64,000 bases of DNA from UBA1930 sp943368475 (lineage in GTDB: Bacteria; Bacteroidota; Bacteroidia; Chitinophagales; Chitinophagaceae), in the NCBI GenBank assembly GCA_943368475.1, contig CALRLF020000007.1:1-64000 (forward strand), written 5' to 3'. The notes under the pieces were generated by a model that saw only the letters and a program-made list of their open reading frames with translations, ran no database searches and had not been told where the DNA came from. Each line of letters opens with the position of its first letter. The first letter of the stretch is position 1. Both the position numbers and the translations under genes were made by a program. This document shows, piece after piece, positions 42,517 to 51,528 of this stretch.

Positions 42517-43533
42517 CTACTTTGCATCTACAATCTCAATTTCGAAAACGAGAATACTGTTTGGTGGAATTTTGGGTGATCTTGTTTTGGTTGAATAACC
42601 TAATGCTGATGGAATAACTAATTTTATTTTACCACCAACTGTACATTGCGGTACACCAATTTGCCAACCTTTAATTAATCGGCTTAAAGGAAATTTGACT
42701 GGTTTATATTTTGTTTGATCGAATACAGCTGTTTCGTTGTTAAATAAGTAGCCTTTATAATAAACTTCAACAGTATCTTTTACAGAAATTGCCTTGCCAT
42801 TTCCTTGTTTTAAGATAGAATAGTAAATGCCTTCTAGTTCATGTACAGCATCAGTTTCTCTTTTTGTAATGGCTTGCTGTATAATACTTTGCTCTAATTT
42901 AAATTGTGCTACACTATCAACATGTGACAACAAATTAATTGTAGGATTGGCAGAGGGTGCTGTTAATAAATTGCTCCAGCTACCATTGTTTCTTTGAGCC
43001 AACAAGTTGGTAAAAGTAGTAGATGATTGATTATTCGTTTGTATAGTTTTCACAGTATTGACGTAACCCCATTGTCCATTTATTTTACAGCTGCCAATCA
43101 GTTTCCATTTTTGTAATTCAGGTAAAAATATATAGCCAGAATAAATAGTAAAATTTTCAGCAGAATCCCTTGCTGTTTGAATAAGTAGCTGATAATTGGT
43201 GTTTGCTTGCCAATTGTATTTTAAACTTAGCTGACTTTTTTTATTTTCAGTAACCTCAATTCCATTTGCAACAATAACTGCATTGGAAGGGAACTGCATA
43301 ACAACGTTAGACTGTTTTTTATTTTTACTCAGTAATAATTTAACTATTGAATTACCAATACCAGCTTGTATTTTTTTAACTTCGGTAAACTGTACATTCA
43401 GTTGTGTGTAAACGCCTGTTGCTTTAACTGTGTCTGCAATATTGTATTCAATACTTGAATCTTTAGTTGCAGTGTCAGCAAAACAAATTGTATGTACAAG
43501 AATACTAAGAATGAATAAGCTAAATTTTTTCAT
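42517..43533 (-). CDS. Exported FKBP-type peptidyl-prolyl isomerase
   Basis: A 338-residue protein with a signal peptide (MKKFSLFILSILVHTICFAD). The C-terminal ~95 residues form an FKBP domain: VKDTVEVYYKGYLFNNETAV, FPLSRLIKGWQIGVPQCTVG, GKIKLVIPSALGYSTKTRS and PNSILVFEIEIVDAK. The N-terminal ~230 residues hold beta-rich sequence of a type not recognised. It assists folding of exported proteins. It precedes the PLP enzyme gene's 3' end on the minus strand; the gap to it is 39 bp, so the two may be co-transcribed. Confidence 0.9.
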   Translation of the reverse strand: MKKFSLFILSILVHTICFADTATKDSSIEYNIADTVKATGVYTQLNVQFTEVKKIQAGIGNSIVKLLLSKNKKQSNVVMQFPSNAVIVANGIEVTENKKSQLSLKYNWQANTNYQLLIQTARDSAENFTIYSGYIFLPELQKWKLIGSCKINGQWGYVNTVKTIQTNNQSSTTFTNLLAQRNNGSWSNLLTAPSANPTINLLSHVDSVAQFKLEQSIIQQAITKRETDAVHELEGIYYSILKQGNGKAISVKDTVEVYYKGYLFNNETAVFDQTKYKPVKFPLSRLIKGWQIGVPQCTVGGKIKLVIPSALGYSTKTRSPKIPPNSILVFEIEIVDAK

Positions 43534-43572
43534 TGCAGTGTTGCTTTTTGTACAAATATGTAGTTGATGAAA

Positions 43573-44931
43573 CTATTTTGTTAAGCTTTGAATTACATCG
43601 TACTTGGTAACAATATGAAATGCTCCAGTTTCGTCTTTTGCTAAAACGGCTCCATTTTCTTTGGTAATTAAGGTACTCAATTTTTCTACAGGTGTATTAA
43701 ATGCTACAACAGGAAAAGCATGCTCCATCACACTTTCAACAGTTGCATGCTTAATTTCAGCGTTGTTGAAAATCTTTAAGAATAGTCCAGTTTCACTAAT
43801 ACTTCCTTTCACTTCATTGTTTTCAAAAACAGGTATATGTTCAATATCGTATTTCTTCATTAGTTCAACTGCTTCTGAAACTGTTTGCTGTGGTTGTATG
43901 GTTACTAGTTTTTGTCCAATACGCCCACTCACCATGTCTTTAAATGTTTTTACATCTAAGAAACCACGTTCCATCATCCATTGGTCGTTGTAAATTTTAC
44001 CAACATAACGGCTACCATGATCGTGAAAAACACAAACCACTACATCATCTTTTGTAAGGCTATCTTTCAATTGCATTAGGCCTTGCAAACAGCTGCCAGC
44101 ACTGTATCCACAAAATAAACCTTCTTCTTTGGCAATTCTTCTGGCCATCACTGCTCCATCTTTATCAGTTACTTGTTCAAAATGGTCAATTACGCTCATA
44201 TCGTAATTTTCTGGAATAAAATCTTCTCCAAAACCTTCACTAATATATGGGTGAACAAAACTCATGTCTACCTCACCAGTTTTAAAATAGTTGGTGAGTA
44301 AACTACCGTATACATCGATTGCCCAAATTTTAATATTGGGATTTTTTTCTTTTAAATATTTGGCTGTACCTGTAATTGTTCCTCCAGTTCCTGCAGTACA
44401 AACAAAGTGAGTGATTTTACCATCCGTTTGTTCCCAAATTTCTGGACCTGTACTTTCATAATGTGCCAAACGATTGGCTAAATTATCGTACTGATTCATG
44501 TGGTAACTATTGGGCACTTCTTTTGCCAAACGTTTAGCCACACTGTAATAACTCATGGGGTCTTCTGGTAAAACATTTGTAGGGCAAACAATTACTTCGG
44601 CACCTACTGCCTTTAAAATATCGGCTTTTTCTTTACTTTGTTTTTCGGTAGTTACAAAAATACATTTGTAGCCTTTTACTACTGCTGCCAATGCTAATCC
44701 CATACCAGTATTGCCACTCGTTCCTTCAATAATGGTTCCACCAGGTTTTAGTTTTCCTGTTGCTTCGGCAACTTCTACCATTTTTAATGCCATTCTATCT
44801 TTAATAGAGTTACCAGGGTTGAAGTAATCAACCTTTGCCAAAACCATACAGGGCAAGTCTTTAGTAATTTTATTGAGCTTAATTAATGGCGTATTACCAA
44901 TGGTTTCAAGTATATTATTTTTAATGTTCAT
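43573..44931 (-). CDS. Pyridoxal-phosphate cystathionine beta-synthase/cysteine synthase-like with CBS domains
   Basis: A 452-residue fold-type II PLP enzyme from the ATG at 44929-44931 (MNIKNNILETIGNTPLIKLN); a TTG 18 bases upstream is in frame but not needed. The PLP lysine is in NPGNSIKDRMALKMVEVAEA (near residue 43), the substrate loop is EGTSGNTGMGLALAA and the PLP phosphate loop TAGTGGTITGTAKYL. The C-terminal ~115 residues hold two CBS domains (IQPQQTVSEAVELMKKYDIE; HAFPVVAFNTPVEKLSTLIT). This makes it cystathionine beta-synthase-like, condensing serine and homocysteine, rather than plain cysteine synthase. A perfect -7 box TACATTTG lies upstream. Confidence 0.9.
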   Translation of the reverse strand: MNIKNNILETIGNTPLIKLNKITKDLPCMVLAKVDYFNPGNSIKDRMALKMVEVAEATGKLKPGGTIIEGTSGNTGMGLALAAVVKGYKCIFVTTEKQSKEKADILKAVGAEVIVCPTNVLPEDPMSYYSVAKRLAKEVPNSYHMNQYDNLANRLAHYESTGPEIWEQTDGKITHFVCTAGTGGTITGTAKYLKEKNPNIKIWAIDVYGSLLTNYFKTGEVDMSFVHPYISEGFGEDFIPENYDMSVIDHFEQVTDKDGAVMARRIAKEEGLFCGYSAGSCLQGLMQLKDSLTKDDVVVCVFHDHGSRYVGKIYNDQWMMERGFLDVKTFKDMVSGRIGQKLVTIQPQQTVSEAVELMKKYDIEHIPVFENNEVKGSISETGLFLKIFNNAEIKHATVESVMEHAFPVVAFNTPVEKLSTLITKENGAVLAKDETGAFHIVTKYDVIQSLTK

Positions 44932-44946
44932 TATTAATTTTTGTTG

Positions 44947-44954
44947 CAAATGTA
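44947..44954 (-). promoter_or_regulatory. Candidate -7 box for the PLP enzyme gene
   Basis: On the minus strand TACATTTG matches TAnnTTTG exactly, 15 bp before the start codon at 44931. No -33 TTTG is evident. Confidence 0.5.
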
Positions 44955-45086
44955 AGTGTTTGTATTTAAGCTAACGACTGATAGTATTTTGTTCTTAAAT
45001 CAATTATTATTCCTTCTTTGTTGATTAAATATTATTCTAAGAGCATTTCAAAATCTACATTACTTTCGCCGTTACAAAATATAAGT

Positions 45087-45857
45087 ATGCATTTACAGCT
45101 TGAGCGTCCATTAGCATTTATCGATTTAGAAACTACAGGTATCAATATTAGTACAGATAGAATTGTAGAAGTTGCCATTGTAAAAATTATGCCCGATGGA
45201 ACGAAGCAAGTAAAACGTAAGTTGATTAATCCTCAAATGCCCATTCCACAAGGAGCTTCAGATATTCATGGAATTAGTGATGAAATGGTTAAAGATGCAC
45301 CAACTTTTAAACAAGTAGCAAATGAATTAAAGCAGTTTTTAGAAGGCTGTGATATTGGTGGTTACAATAGTAACCGTTTTGATATGCCCATGTTAATTGA
45401 AGAGTTTTTAAGAATTGATATTAATTATAGTATAGAGGGCAAAAAGTTTGTTGATGTACAAAAAGTGTTTCATCAAATGGAACAAAGAACCTTGAGTGCT
45501 GCTTATAAATTCTATTGCAATAAAACCTTAGAAGGGGCTCATGGTGCAGAAGCAGATGCAACTGCAACTTGGGAGGTCTTAGAAGCTCAAGTGCAGCGTT
45601 ATCCTCAAATTGGAACTACCGTAGAAAGTATTGTAAAGTTTACTGGGGAAGACGATTTGGTAGACTTTGCCCGAAGGTTTATTAAAGTAAATGGGGTAGA
45701 GGTTTTTAATTTTGGTAAACATAAAGGCAAGCCTGTGACACAAGTATTGAAGGAAGAACCACAATATTATGATTGGATGATGAAAGGTGATTTTGCTATG
45801 AACACTAAACAAAAGTTCACAGAAATTTTAAACCGAACTTTGTTAAAAAAGCCCTAA
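45087..45857 (+). CDS. 3'-5' exonuclease (DEDD, DNA polymerase III epsilon-like)
   Basis: A 256-residue protein from the ATG at 45087 (MHLQLERPLAFIDLETTGIN); a TTG at 45018 would add 23 unconserved residues. Motif ExoI is FIDLETTGI, ExoII GGYNSNRFDMPML, and ExoIII (GAHGAEADATATW) supplies the late His and Asp. It removes nucleotides from 3' ends. The C-terminal ~70 residues (VNGVEVFNFGKHKGKPVTQV) look like the extra domain seen in Bacteroidota proofreading-like exonucleases. A TACTTTCG box at 45061-45068 may be its -7 element. Confidence 0.88.
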   Translation: MHLQLERPLAFIDLETTGINISTDRIVEVAIVKIMPDGTKQVKRKLINPQMPIPQGASDIHGISDEMVKDAPTFKQVANELKQFLEGCDIGGYNSNRFDMPMLIEEFLRIDINYSIEGKKFVDVQKVFHQMEQRTLSAAYKFYCNKTLEGAHGAEADATATWEVLEAQVQRYPQIGTTVESIVKFTGEDDLVDFARRFIKVNGVEVFNFGKHKGKPVTQVLKEEPQYYDWMMKGDFAMNTKQKFTEILNRTLLKKP

Positions 45858-45890
45858 CAACGTTTATTTTGCAACGGTAACTGTTAAGTA

Positions 45891-45918
45891 GTTATTATTA
45901 TAACGTTATTCGTTATTT
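45891..45918 (+). repeat. Candidate heptamer array upstream of the glycosyltransferase
   Basis: Units GTTATTA, TTATAAC, GTTATTC, GTTATTT with 7-bp period in the 88-bp gap before the glycosyltransferase start. The second unit is degenerate. Confidence 0.5.
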
Positions 45919-45945
45919 TAGAGCCCTAAATACCCCCTGTAGTCA

Positions 45946-46677
45946 TTGGAAAAGATTGTAATAATACCTACTTATAATGAAAAGGAAAATATTGCTAATA
46001 TTCTCTCAGCTATATTTTTATTGAATCAAGATTTTCATGTTTTGGTAATAGATGATGGTAGTCCTGACGGAACAGCACAAATTGTAAAAGACTTATTCAG
46101 CCAATATCCTAACCAACTTTTTTTAGAGCAACGAAAAGGCAAACTTGGTTTAGGAACAGCCTATATACATGGTTTTAAATGGTGCATAGCAAAAGAGTAT
46201 GATTATATTTTTGAAATGGATGCCGATTTTTCTCACAATCCAAATGATTTAATCAGGTTATACAATGCTTGTAAAAATGAAGGTGGTGATGTAGCAGTTG
46301 GAAGTAGGTATGTGCCAGGTGGTAAAATAGAAAATTGGCCTATCGATCGTCATATTTATTCTAGGGGTGGAGCTATTTATACAAAAATGATCACTTGGAT
46401 TCCTGTAAACGACCCCACAGCAGGATTTGTTTGTTATACTAGAAAAGTATTGGAAGCGATTAATTTAGATGCTATTCGTTTTGTGGGTTATGCTTTTCAA
46501 ATTGAAATGAAATTTGCCACATGGAAATTAGGCTTCAAAATCAAAGAAGTGCCTATTACTTTTATTGATAGGCAAGCAGGAGCAAGCAAAATGAGCAAAG
46601 GCATAATAAAAGAAGGCGTTTTGGGTGTTCTTAAAATTCAATGGCAAAGCTTCTTTAAAAATACCTACAAAAAATAA
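45946..46677 (+). CDS. GT2 polyprenyl-phosphate mannosyltransferase-like (DPM1-type)
   Basis: A 243-residue glycosyltransferase. Motifs IIPTYNEKENIANILSAIF, VIDDGSPDGTAQ and FEMDADFSHNPNDLIRLYNA (metal-binding DxD-like) are those of dolichol/polyprenol-phosphate mannose synthases. VPGGKIENWPIDRHIYSRGG then QAGASKMSKGIIKEG are typical of the family. It would add mannose from GDP-mannose to polyprenyl-phosphate for lipid-linked glycan synthesis. It starts at a TTG (45946). No membrane segments are evident. The EamA gene follows 31 bp later. Confidence 0.88.
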   Translation: MEKIVIIPTYNEKENIANILSAIFLLNQDFHVLVIDDGSPDGTAQIVKDLFSQYPNQLFLEQRKGKLGLGTAYIHGFKWCIAKEYDYIFEMDADFSHNPNDLIRLYNACKNEGGDVAVGSRYVPGGKIENWPIDRHIYSRGGAIYTKMITWIPVNDPTAGFVCYTRKVLEAINLDAIRFVGYAFQIEMKFATWKLGFKIKEVPITFIDRQAGASKMSKGIIKEGVLGVLKIQWQSFFKNTYKK

Positions 46678-46708
46678 CTCTAGTAGTTAAACAATTATCT
46701 TCACCTTA

Positions 46709-47581
46709 ATGAAAGCTGCATTAATTAAACTGCATATTGCAGTTTTTCTTTGGGGATTTACTGGTGTATTGGGTAAAACGATTCAACTAAATGAAGGTTT
46801 ATTAGTTTGGTATCGATTGCTAATAACTGTTTTTTCTTTATTAGCGTTAATGCTCTTTAAAAAAGAAGTACAAAAAGTTTCATTCAAACAAATAATTAAA
46901 CTTTTTGCTATTGGTGCAATTGTAGCATTGCATTGGGTATTTTTTTATGGAAGTATAAAGTATGCAAACGTTTCAATTGCATTGATTTGTTTATCATCTG
47001 CTGGGGTTTTAACAGCTTTGCTAGAGCCTCTTTTATTAAGAAAAAAAATGGTTATTTATGAAGTGTTACTTGGGTTAATTGCTATTGTGGGCATTTACCT
47101 CATTTTTCATTTCGATACTCAATTTCGAACAGGAATTATTCTTGGAGTTTTAGCTGCTTTGTTCAGTGTAATATTTTCTATTCTTAACAAAAAAACTGTA
47201 GCCAATATTGCTCCTAAAACGATGATGCTGTACGAACTTGGTGGTGGTTTTTTAGTACTCAGTTGTATAATGCCATTGTATTTGAATTGGTTTCCTGTAT
47301 CAAGTTTATTACCATCTATATCCGATTGGTTGTGGCTGATTTTATTAAGTTGGATTTGTACTATTTGGGCAATGGATTTGTCGCTGCAGGCACTCAAAAA
47401 AATATCAGCATTTACACAAAATCTTACACTTAATTTAGAACCTGTTTATGGAATTATTTTAGCATTTGTTGTGTATAAAGAAAATAAAGATTTAAGCAAC
47501 ACTTTTTACATTGGGTTTGCCCTGATTTTTATTGCTGTAATTATACAAATGCTCAGGATTGTGAAATTTAAAAAGCTTTAA
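46709..47581 (+). CDS. EamA-family (DMT) transporter
   Basis: A 290-residue inner-membrane protein with about ten segments in two EamA repeats, e.g. KLHIAVFLWGFTGVLGKTIQ, LFAIGAIVALHWVFFYGSIK, VLLGLIAIVGIYLIFHFDTQ, GVLAALFSVIFSILNKKTV and FYIGFALIFIAVIIQMLRI. The family exports amino acids, purines or other metabolites; the substrate here is unknown. The stop overlaps the convergent kinase-like gene by 4 bp. It probably shares a transcript with the upstream glycosyltransferase. Confidence 0.9.
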   Translation: MKAALIKLHIAVFLWGFTGVLGKTIQLNEGLLVWYRLLITVFSLLALMLFKKEVQKVSFKQIIKLFAIGAIVALHWVFFYGSIKYANVSIALICLSSAGVLTALLEPLLLRKKMVIYEVLLGLIAIVGIYLIFHFDTQFRTGIILGVLAALFSVIFSILNKKTVANIAPKTMMLYELGGGFLVLSCIMPLYLNWFPVSSLLPSISDWLWLILLSWICTIWAMDLSLQALKKISAFTQNLTLNLEPVYGIILAFVVYKENKDLSNTFYIGFALIFIAVIIQMLRIVKFKKL

Positions 47582-48480
47582 TTATCGCTATCAGTTGGTT
47601 TTGTATGCTGTACAATTTCTTTAATGTAATTGTCTAATTCCTCTGATGACTCTTTTAGTTTTTCTAAAATTTCTTTGGTGTGTTCATCCACTAGATTTAA
47701 GTCAATTAGTTCAAACAATCCTAAAATATTAGCAACAGGTTTTCTCAGTTGATGTGATTGAATCCAAGCAATTTTTTTCAATTGATTATTTTGTAAACGA
47801 ATGGCTTGTTCAATTTCTTTTCGTTTAGTAATATCGGTAATGTTCATTGATACCCCCACAATTGAATTATATTCATCTAATACTGGGTGTAATTCTATAA
47901 ACAACCACAATACCTGCAGTGTTGCTGTACTTTTAAACAATCTGTAGTTTTCAACAAATTGTATTTTTTTTCCTTTTAAAGCAATATTAAATGCATTTAA
48001 GAAGCTGGGTTTTGCTACTTCATTAATATAGGTATAGATGTTTTCACCTTCTGATAATGGTATTGCTGTAGCTATTCTTTGAACAAAGGTTTCGGCCGAT
48101 TTGTTAAAAGCTATAATTTGCTGATTGGTACCTATCAAAACATTTATGTCACTACTACTTTTAAAGAAAGCAGTTAACTTTTGGTTACTCTCTTTTAAAG
48201 CCTTGGTTCTGCTTTCAATCAGCTTATTCAATCTGTCTTTTGATGCATTGAATTTTGTTTTCTGAATTCCAATTAACCAAAAAATAATACCAAACAAAAC
48301 TGGCAGTAATAAGATAAAATAGTGTAAAGGAAAATGCTGATGTAAGTAAATAATATTTGAACTGCTTAAGCTTAGATTATAAGAAGTTAAACTAACTAGA
48401 TAGGCTATCGTAAGAAAACTAAAGCCAATTACTAAGCCCAATAGCGTATATAGTTTTTCAATTTTTCTCAAGGCTTTCAA
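47578..48480 (-). CDS. Membrane PAS protein with HisKA-like segment but no ATPase domain
   Basis: A 300-residue protein with two N-terminal membrane segments (TLLGLVIGFSFLTIAYLVSL and YFILLLPVLFGIIFWLIGIQ). A coiled-coil linker follows, then a PAS domain (about residues 105-225: FFKSSSDINVLIGTNQQIIA and VSMNITDITKRKEIEQ). The last ~65 residues hold a HisKA dimerisation-like helix with SHQLRKPVANILGLFELIDL, but the frame ends (TDSDN) with no HATPase domain. It could be a truncated sensor kinase or a partner that lacks its own ATPase. The stop overlaps the EamA stop on the opposite strand by 4 bp. Confidence 0.8.
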   Translation of the reverse strand: MKALRKIEKLYTLLGLVIGFSFLTIAYLVSLTSYNLSLSSSNIIYLHQHFPLHYFILLLPVLFGIIFWLIGIQKTKFNASKDRLNKLIESRTKALKESNQKLTAFFKSSSDINVLIGTNQQIIAFNKSAETFVQRIATAIPLSEGENIYTYINEVAKPSFLNAFNIALKGKKIQFVENYRLFKSTATLQVLWLFIELHPVLDEYNSIVGVSMNITDITKRKEIEQAIRLQNNQLKKIAWIQSHQLRKPVANILGLFELIDLNLVDEHTKEILEKLKESSEELDNYIKEIVQHTKPTDSDN

Positions 48481-48522
48481 TTAATACAGGTGAAGTTATT
48501 AATTAAAAACCAATTCAAAATT

Positions 48523-49311
48523 TTATACTTCCTTCCAAGTATGATCTGCTAAAAGTTGTACTGTAGAAATAAATTGTTTAAAGGGTCCATTGCCTCCCCA
48601 TTCTTTTGGTGAAACCAGCGAAAGCATGTGTGTACCATCTTTTTTTTCATATAAATGATAGGTGTGACCAATTTGAGGCTTAAAACGAAGGGTGGCTTCG
48701 TAAATCATTAAGCTTAATTCTTTTCGTTTGCTAATTTCTTGAGCCTGACGAGCAAGCAATTCTATTTGTTGTTTAATTTGATCTAACTGCATGTTGGTTT
48801 GTTCTTCCATTGCAGTTAATGCTTTGTGTTTTATAACACCTTCTTTTGTAGGACGAATTGCAACACCTGTAATGCTTGAAGCATAAGGTAGTACACTCAT
48901 TTGCTTATGATAAATCTCAATATTTGTAAAAGGTTCACTTTTATTATTAATTCCTTTTTGTGTAACCTTCATATATCCATTAGCTAAAATTTCGTTGGTT
49001 ACTTCTAAAATTGTTTTTTCTTCTTTAATAAAAAGTGTACGAATGGTTGAAGCATTTTCAATAGTTGCTTTTATTGTATCGGCAACTTCCTGATTATCAA
49101 ATGGCTGTAACTCTCCATTTGGGTTTACATTGTATTGAGTATAAAATGCATCGTTTGTAATTGAAACCCAATTAATGCTTAAACTTAGTTCATGCCCATT
49201 TTTAATACTTTCAATTTTATAGTTTCCACTTTTAGGTGCAATACCAAACTGAAAATCACATTTTTCTGGAAATAATTGCCAACTAGCCAAAAAATTATAC
49301 GCTTGTACCAT
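48523..49311 (-). CDS. Protein with C-terminal DUF2452 domain
   Basis: A 262-residue protein. The C-terminal half (from about TAMEEQTNMQLDQIKQQIEL) contains the DUF2452-like block: AQEISKRKELSLMIYEATLR, KPQIGHTYHLYEKKDGTHML and SLVSPKEWGGNGPFKQFIST. The N-terminal ~120 residues are a beta-rich domain I do not recognise (LSLSINWVSITNDAFYTQYN), so the protein looks like a fusion. Cytoplasmic; function unknown. It diverges from rpoD. Confidence 0.72.
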   Translation of the reverse strand: MVQAYNFLASWQLFPEKCDFQFGIAPKSGNYKIESIKNGHELSLSINWVSITNDAFYTQYNVNPNGELQPFDNQEVADTIKATIENASTIRTLFIKEEKTILEVTNEILANGYMKVTQKGINNKSEPFTNIEIYHKQMSVLPYASSITGVAIRPTKEGVIKHKALTAMEEQTNMQLDQIKQQIELLARQAQEISKRKELSLMIYEATLRFKPQIGHTYHLYEKKDGTHMLSLVSPKEWGGNGPFKQFISTVQLLADHTWKEV

Positions 49312-49491
49312 AATCTCGTCTTTCTAAATTATATAGCTTAACTACAAAATTGGAACAGAAGGGTTCGTTTTTGTTAACTTTTATTCTTGTTTTTTTAAAC
49401 AAAAAGACTGAATGTGTATTAAATGGGCAAATAATTCGCCTTTTTAAAGTCATTTAGTTTAGTAAATGCTACTTAAATCCATAAAAAAATG

Positions 49492-49499
49492 TACCTTTG
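49492..49499 (+). promoter_or_regulatory. Candidate -7 box upstream of rpoD
   Basis: TACCTTTG matches TAnnTTTG exactly, 103 bp before the rpoD ATG, implying an untranslated leader of about 95 bases. No TTTG -33 box is clear at the usual distance. Confidence 0.5.
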
Positions 49500-49602
49500 C
49501 AGCTGTTTATCCACAATGTGGCAAACTTTAACGTAAGCATTTGCAACGTACCCCGAACTTTAAGAGTCTATTGTTCGTTATTAAATACAAGTATTACACA
49601 TT

Positions 49603-50460
49603 ATGAGGCAGCTGAAAATTGCAACCCAGATTACCAATCGTGATTCACAAGCCGTAGAAAAGTATCTGCAAGAGATTTCTAAAATCTCTATGATCACTCC
49701 CGAAGAGGAAACAACACTGGCACAGAAAATCAAGATGGGCAATCAAAGGGCCTTAGACAAATTGGTGCAAGCTAACTTACGTTTTGTGGTATCTGTTGCA
49801 AAACAATACCAGCATCAGGGTCTTTCACTTAGTGATCTCATCAACGAGGGAAATCTCGGCCTTATAAAGGCGGCTCAACGCTTTGATGAAACAAAAGGTT
49901 TTAAATTTATTTCGTATGCTGTATGGTGGATTCGTCAATCTATCTTACAAGCTTTGGCAGAACAAGGTCGTTTAGTTCGTTTGCCTCAAAACAAAATTGG
50001 TACTTACAATAAGGCCAATAAAGCATATATGGCTTTTGAGCAAGAACATGAACGTGAACCAAGTACTGAAGAATTGAGTGAAATTTTGGAAATGAGTGAA
50101 ACTGAAATCAACAACATTTTCCAAAGTAACACACGTCACACCAGTTTAGATGCTCCAGTGCATGAAGCAGAGGATGTAGCCATGGGTGATTTATTAGAAG
50201 GAAGTGATGATACAGATGACGATGTAATGAAAGATTCATTACGTGAAGAAATTAAAAGAGTACTAAAATCATTAAGCCCAAGAGAAGCTGAAATTGTAAA
50301 TGCTTATTTTGGGTTAGATGGTGAAAATGGTGTTACCATTGAACAAATTGGAATGAAGTACGATCTTACCAAAGAACGTATTCGCCAAATTAAAGAAAGG
50401 GCAATTAAACGTTTACAAAAAGCCCGTTACAGCAACGCATTAAAAGCTTATTTAGGTTAA
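49603..50460 (+). CDS. rpoD: RNA polymerase primary sigma factor (sigma-70 type)
   Basis: A 285-residue sigma factor of the short Bacteroidota primary type, lacking region 1.1. Region 1.2 is VEKYLQEISKISMITPEEE, region 2 is NLRFVVSVAKQYQHQGLSLS with DLINEGNLGLIKAAQRFDET and KGFKFISYAVWWIRQSILQA. Region 3 follows, and region 4 is SPREAEIVNAYFGLDGENGV with LTKERIRQIKERAIKRLQKA. It directs most housekeeping transcription and would read the TAnnTTTG-type promoters seen here. A 291-bp upstream gap carries the -7-like box. Ends at a strong terminator. Confidence 0.95.
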   Translation: MRQLKIATQITNRDSQAVEKYLQEISKISMITPEEETTLAQKIKMGNQRALDKLVQANLRFVVSVAKQYQHQGLSLSDLINEGNLGLIKAAQRFDETKGFKFISYAVWWIRQSILQALAEQGRLVRLPQNKIGTYNKANKAYMAFEQEHEREPSTEELSEILEMSETEINNIFQSNTRHTSLDAPVHEAEDVAMGDLLEGSDDTDDDVMKDSLREEIKRVLKSLSPREAEIVNAYFGLDGENGVTIEQIGMKYDLTKERIRQIKERAIKRLQKARYSNALKAYLG

Positions 50461-50479
50461 TTCCTCATATCTGTAACTC

Positions 50480-50518
50480 AAAAAATCCTCTTGAATTTTT
50501 CAAGAGGATTTTTTTTTG
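50480..50518 (+). terminator. Terminator after rpoD
   Basis: Perfect 16-bp stem AAAAAATCCTCTTGAA / TTCAAGAGGATTTTTT with a TTT loop and a T tail, 20 bp after the stop codon. Confidence 0.93.
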
Positions 50519-50565
50519 CTAACCTTTTACATTTCATTTTGTTATAGAAACGTAATTTCGAAATT

Positions 50566-51453
50566 ATGAAGCAGTTTTGTGTTTGTTTTTTCTTCAGTTT
50601 TTTATTGATTTCTTGCGAAAAAGATATTCAATTGGCTCCCGAAAGTCAAGAACCTAAATTGGTGGTAGATGCACAAATTGAAACAGGTCAACCACCTGTT
50701 GTGATACTTACAAAATCGTTGAATTATTTTTCTACCATTAGCAGTAGTCAGTTAACGGGTTCTTTTGTTCGAAATGCAGTAGTGCTTTTATCGAATGGTA
50801 CACAAACACATCGTTTACGTGAATACAATATAGTAAATAATGGTATCGTTTACTACTTCTATTCTAACGATATAACAAGTCCTACATCTTCATTTATTGG
50901 CGAAAATGGAAAACAGTATAACTTAAGCATTACTGTAGATGGGCAATTATATACTTCAACTACCCAAATTCCTGTACTTACAAAAAAAGTTGATTCTATG
51001 TGGTCGAAAAAACCACCAGTTGGTGTAGATACCAATTTTGCAATTGTTATGGCAAAAATTACCGATCCACCGGGATTGGGAAATTATATCAGGTATTTTA
51101 CACAGAGAGGAAAAAATGCTCCATTTTTACCGGGTGACAACTCGGTTTTTGATGATCAGGTAATTGATGGAAAAACCTATGATATCCCTGTATCGGCTGG
51201 GGTTGATCGAAACAGACCCCCTTCTAGTTTAGATAGTTCTGGTTATTTTTTCAGAGGAGATACCGTAACTGTAAAATTCTGCAACATCGACCAATCCACC
51301 TATAAATTCTGGAATACCTGGGAGTTTGCTTTTCAGGCAATTGGTAATCCATTTTCTTCTCCTGTAAAAGTTACCAACAACATTAGTAACAATGCACTGG
51401 GTTCGTTTTGTGGTTATGCAACACAATTTAAGACAGTGATTATCCCCAAATAA
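50566..51453 (+). CDS. DUF4249 domain-containing lipoprotein
   Basis: A 295-residue protein with a lipoprotein signal (MKQFCVCFFFSFLLISCEKD, lipobox LISC). The body is beta-rich and begins PESQEPKLVVDAQIETGQPP, as in DUF4249 proteins. It has a late NISNNALGSFCGYATQFKTV near the C-terminus. DUF4249 genes often sit beside TonB-dependent receptors of nutrient or polysaccharide loci; none is adjacent here. Function unknown, probably surface or periplasmic. Confidence 0.82.
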   Translation: MKQFCVCFFFSFLLISCEKDIQLAPESQEPKLVVDAQIETGQPPVVILTKSLNYFSTISSSQLTGSFVRNAVVLLSNGTQTHRLREYNIVNNGIVYYFYSNDITSPTSSFIGENGKQYNLSITVDGQLYTSTTQIPVLTKKVDSMWSKKPPVGVDTNFAIVMAKITDPPGLGNYIRYFTQRGKNAPFLPGDNSVFDDQVIDGKTYDIPVSAGVDRNRPPSSLDSSGYFFRGDTVTVKFCNIDQSTYKFWNTWEFAFQAIGNPFSSPVKVTNNISNNALGSFCGYATQFKTVIIPK

Positions 51454-51474
51454 ACGTTTTGTGTAAAAACGCTT

Positions 51475-51504
51475 TTTGAAAACTGTAAGACTATTATACA
51501 TTTG
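51475..51504 (+). promoter_or_regulatory. Candidate Bacteroidota promoter for trxB
   Basis: TTTG at 51475-51478 and TACATTTG at 51497-51504, separated by 18 bp. Both boxes match the Bacteroidota consensus and the trxB ATG follows 24 bp downstream. It overlaps the end of the 76-bp gap after the DUF4249 gene. Confidence 0.68.
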
Positions 51505-51528
51505 TTCGTATAGATAAAAAGATAAATT

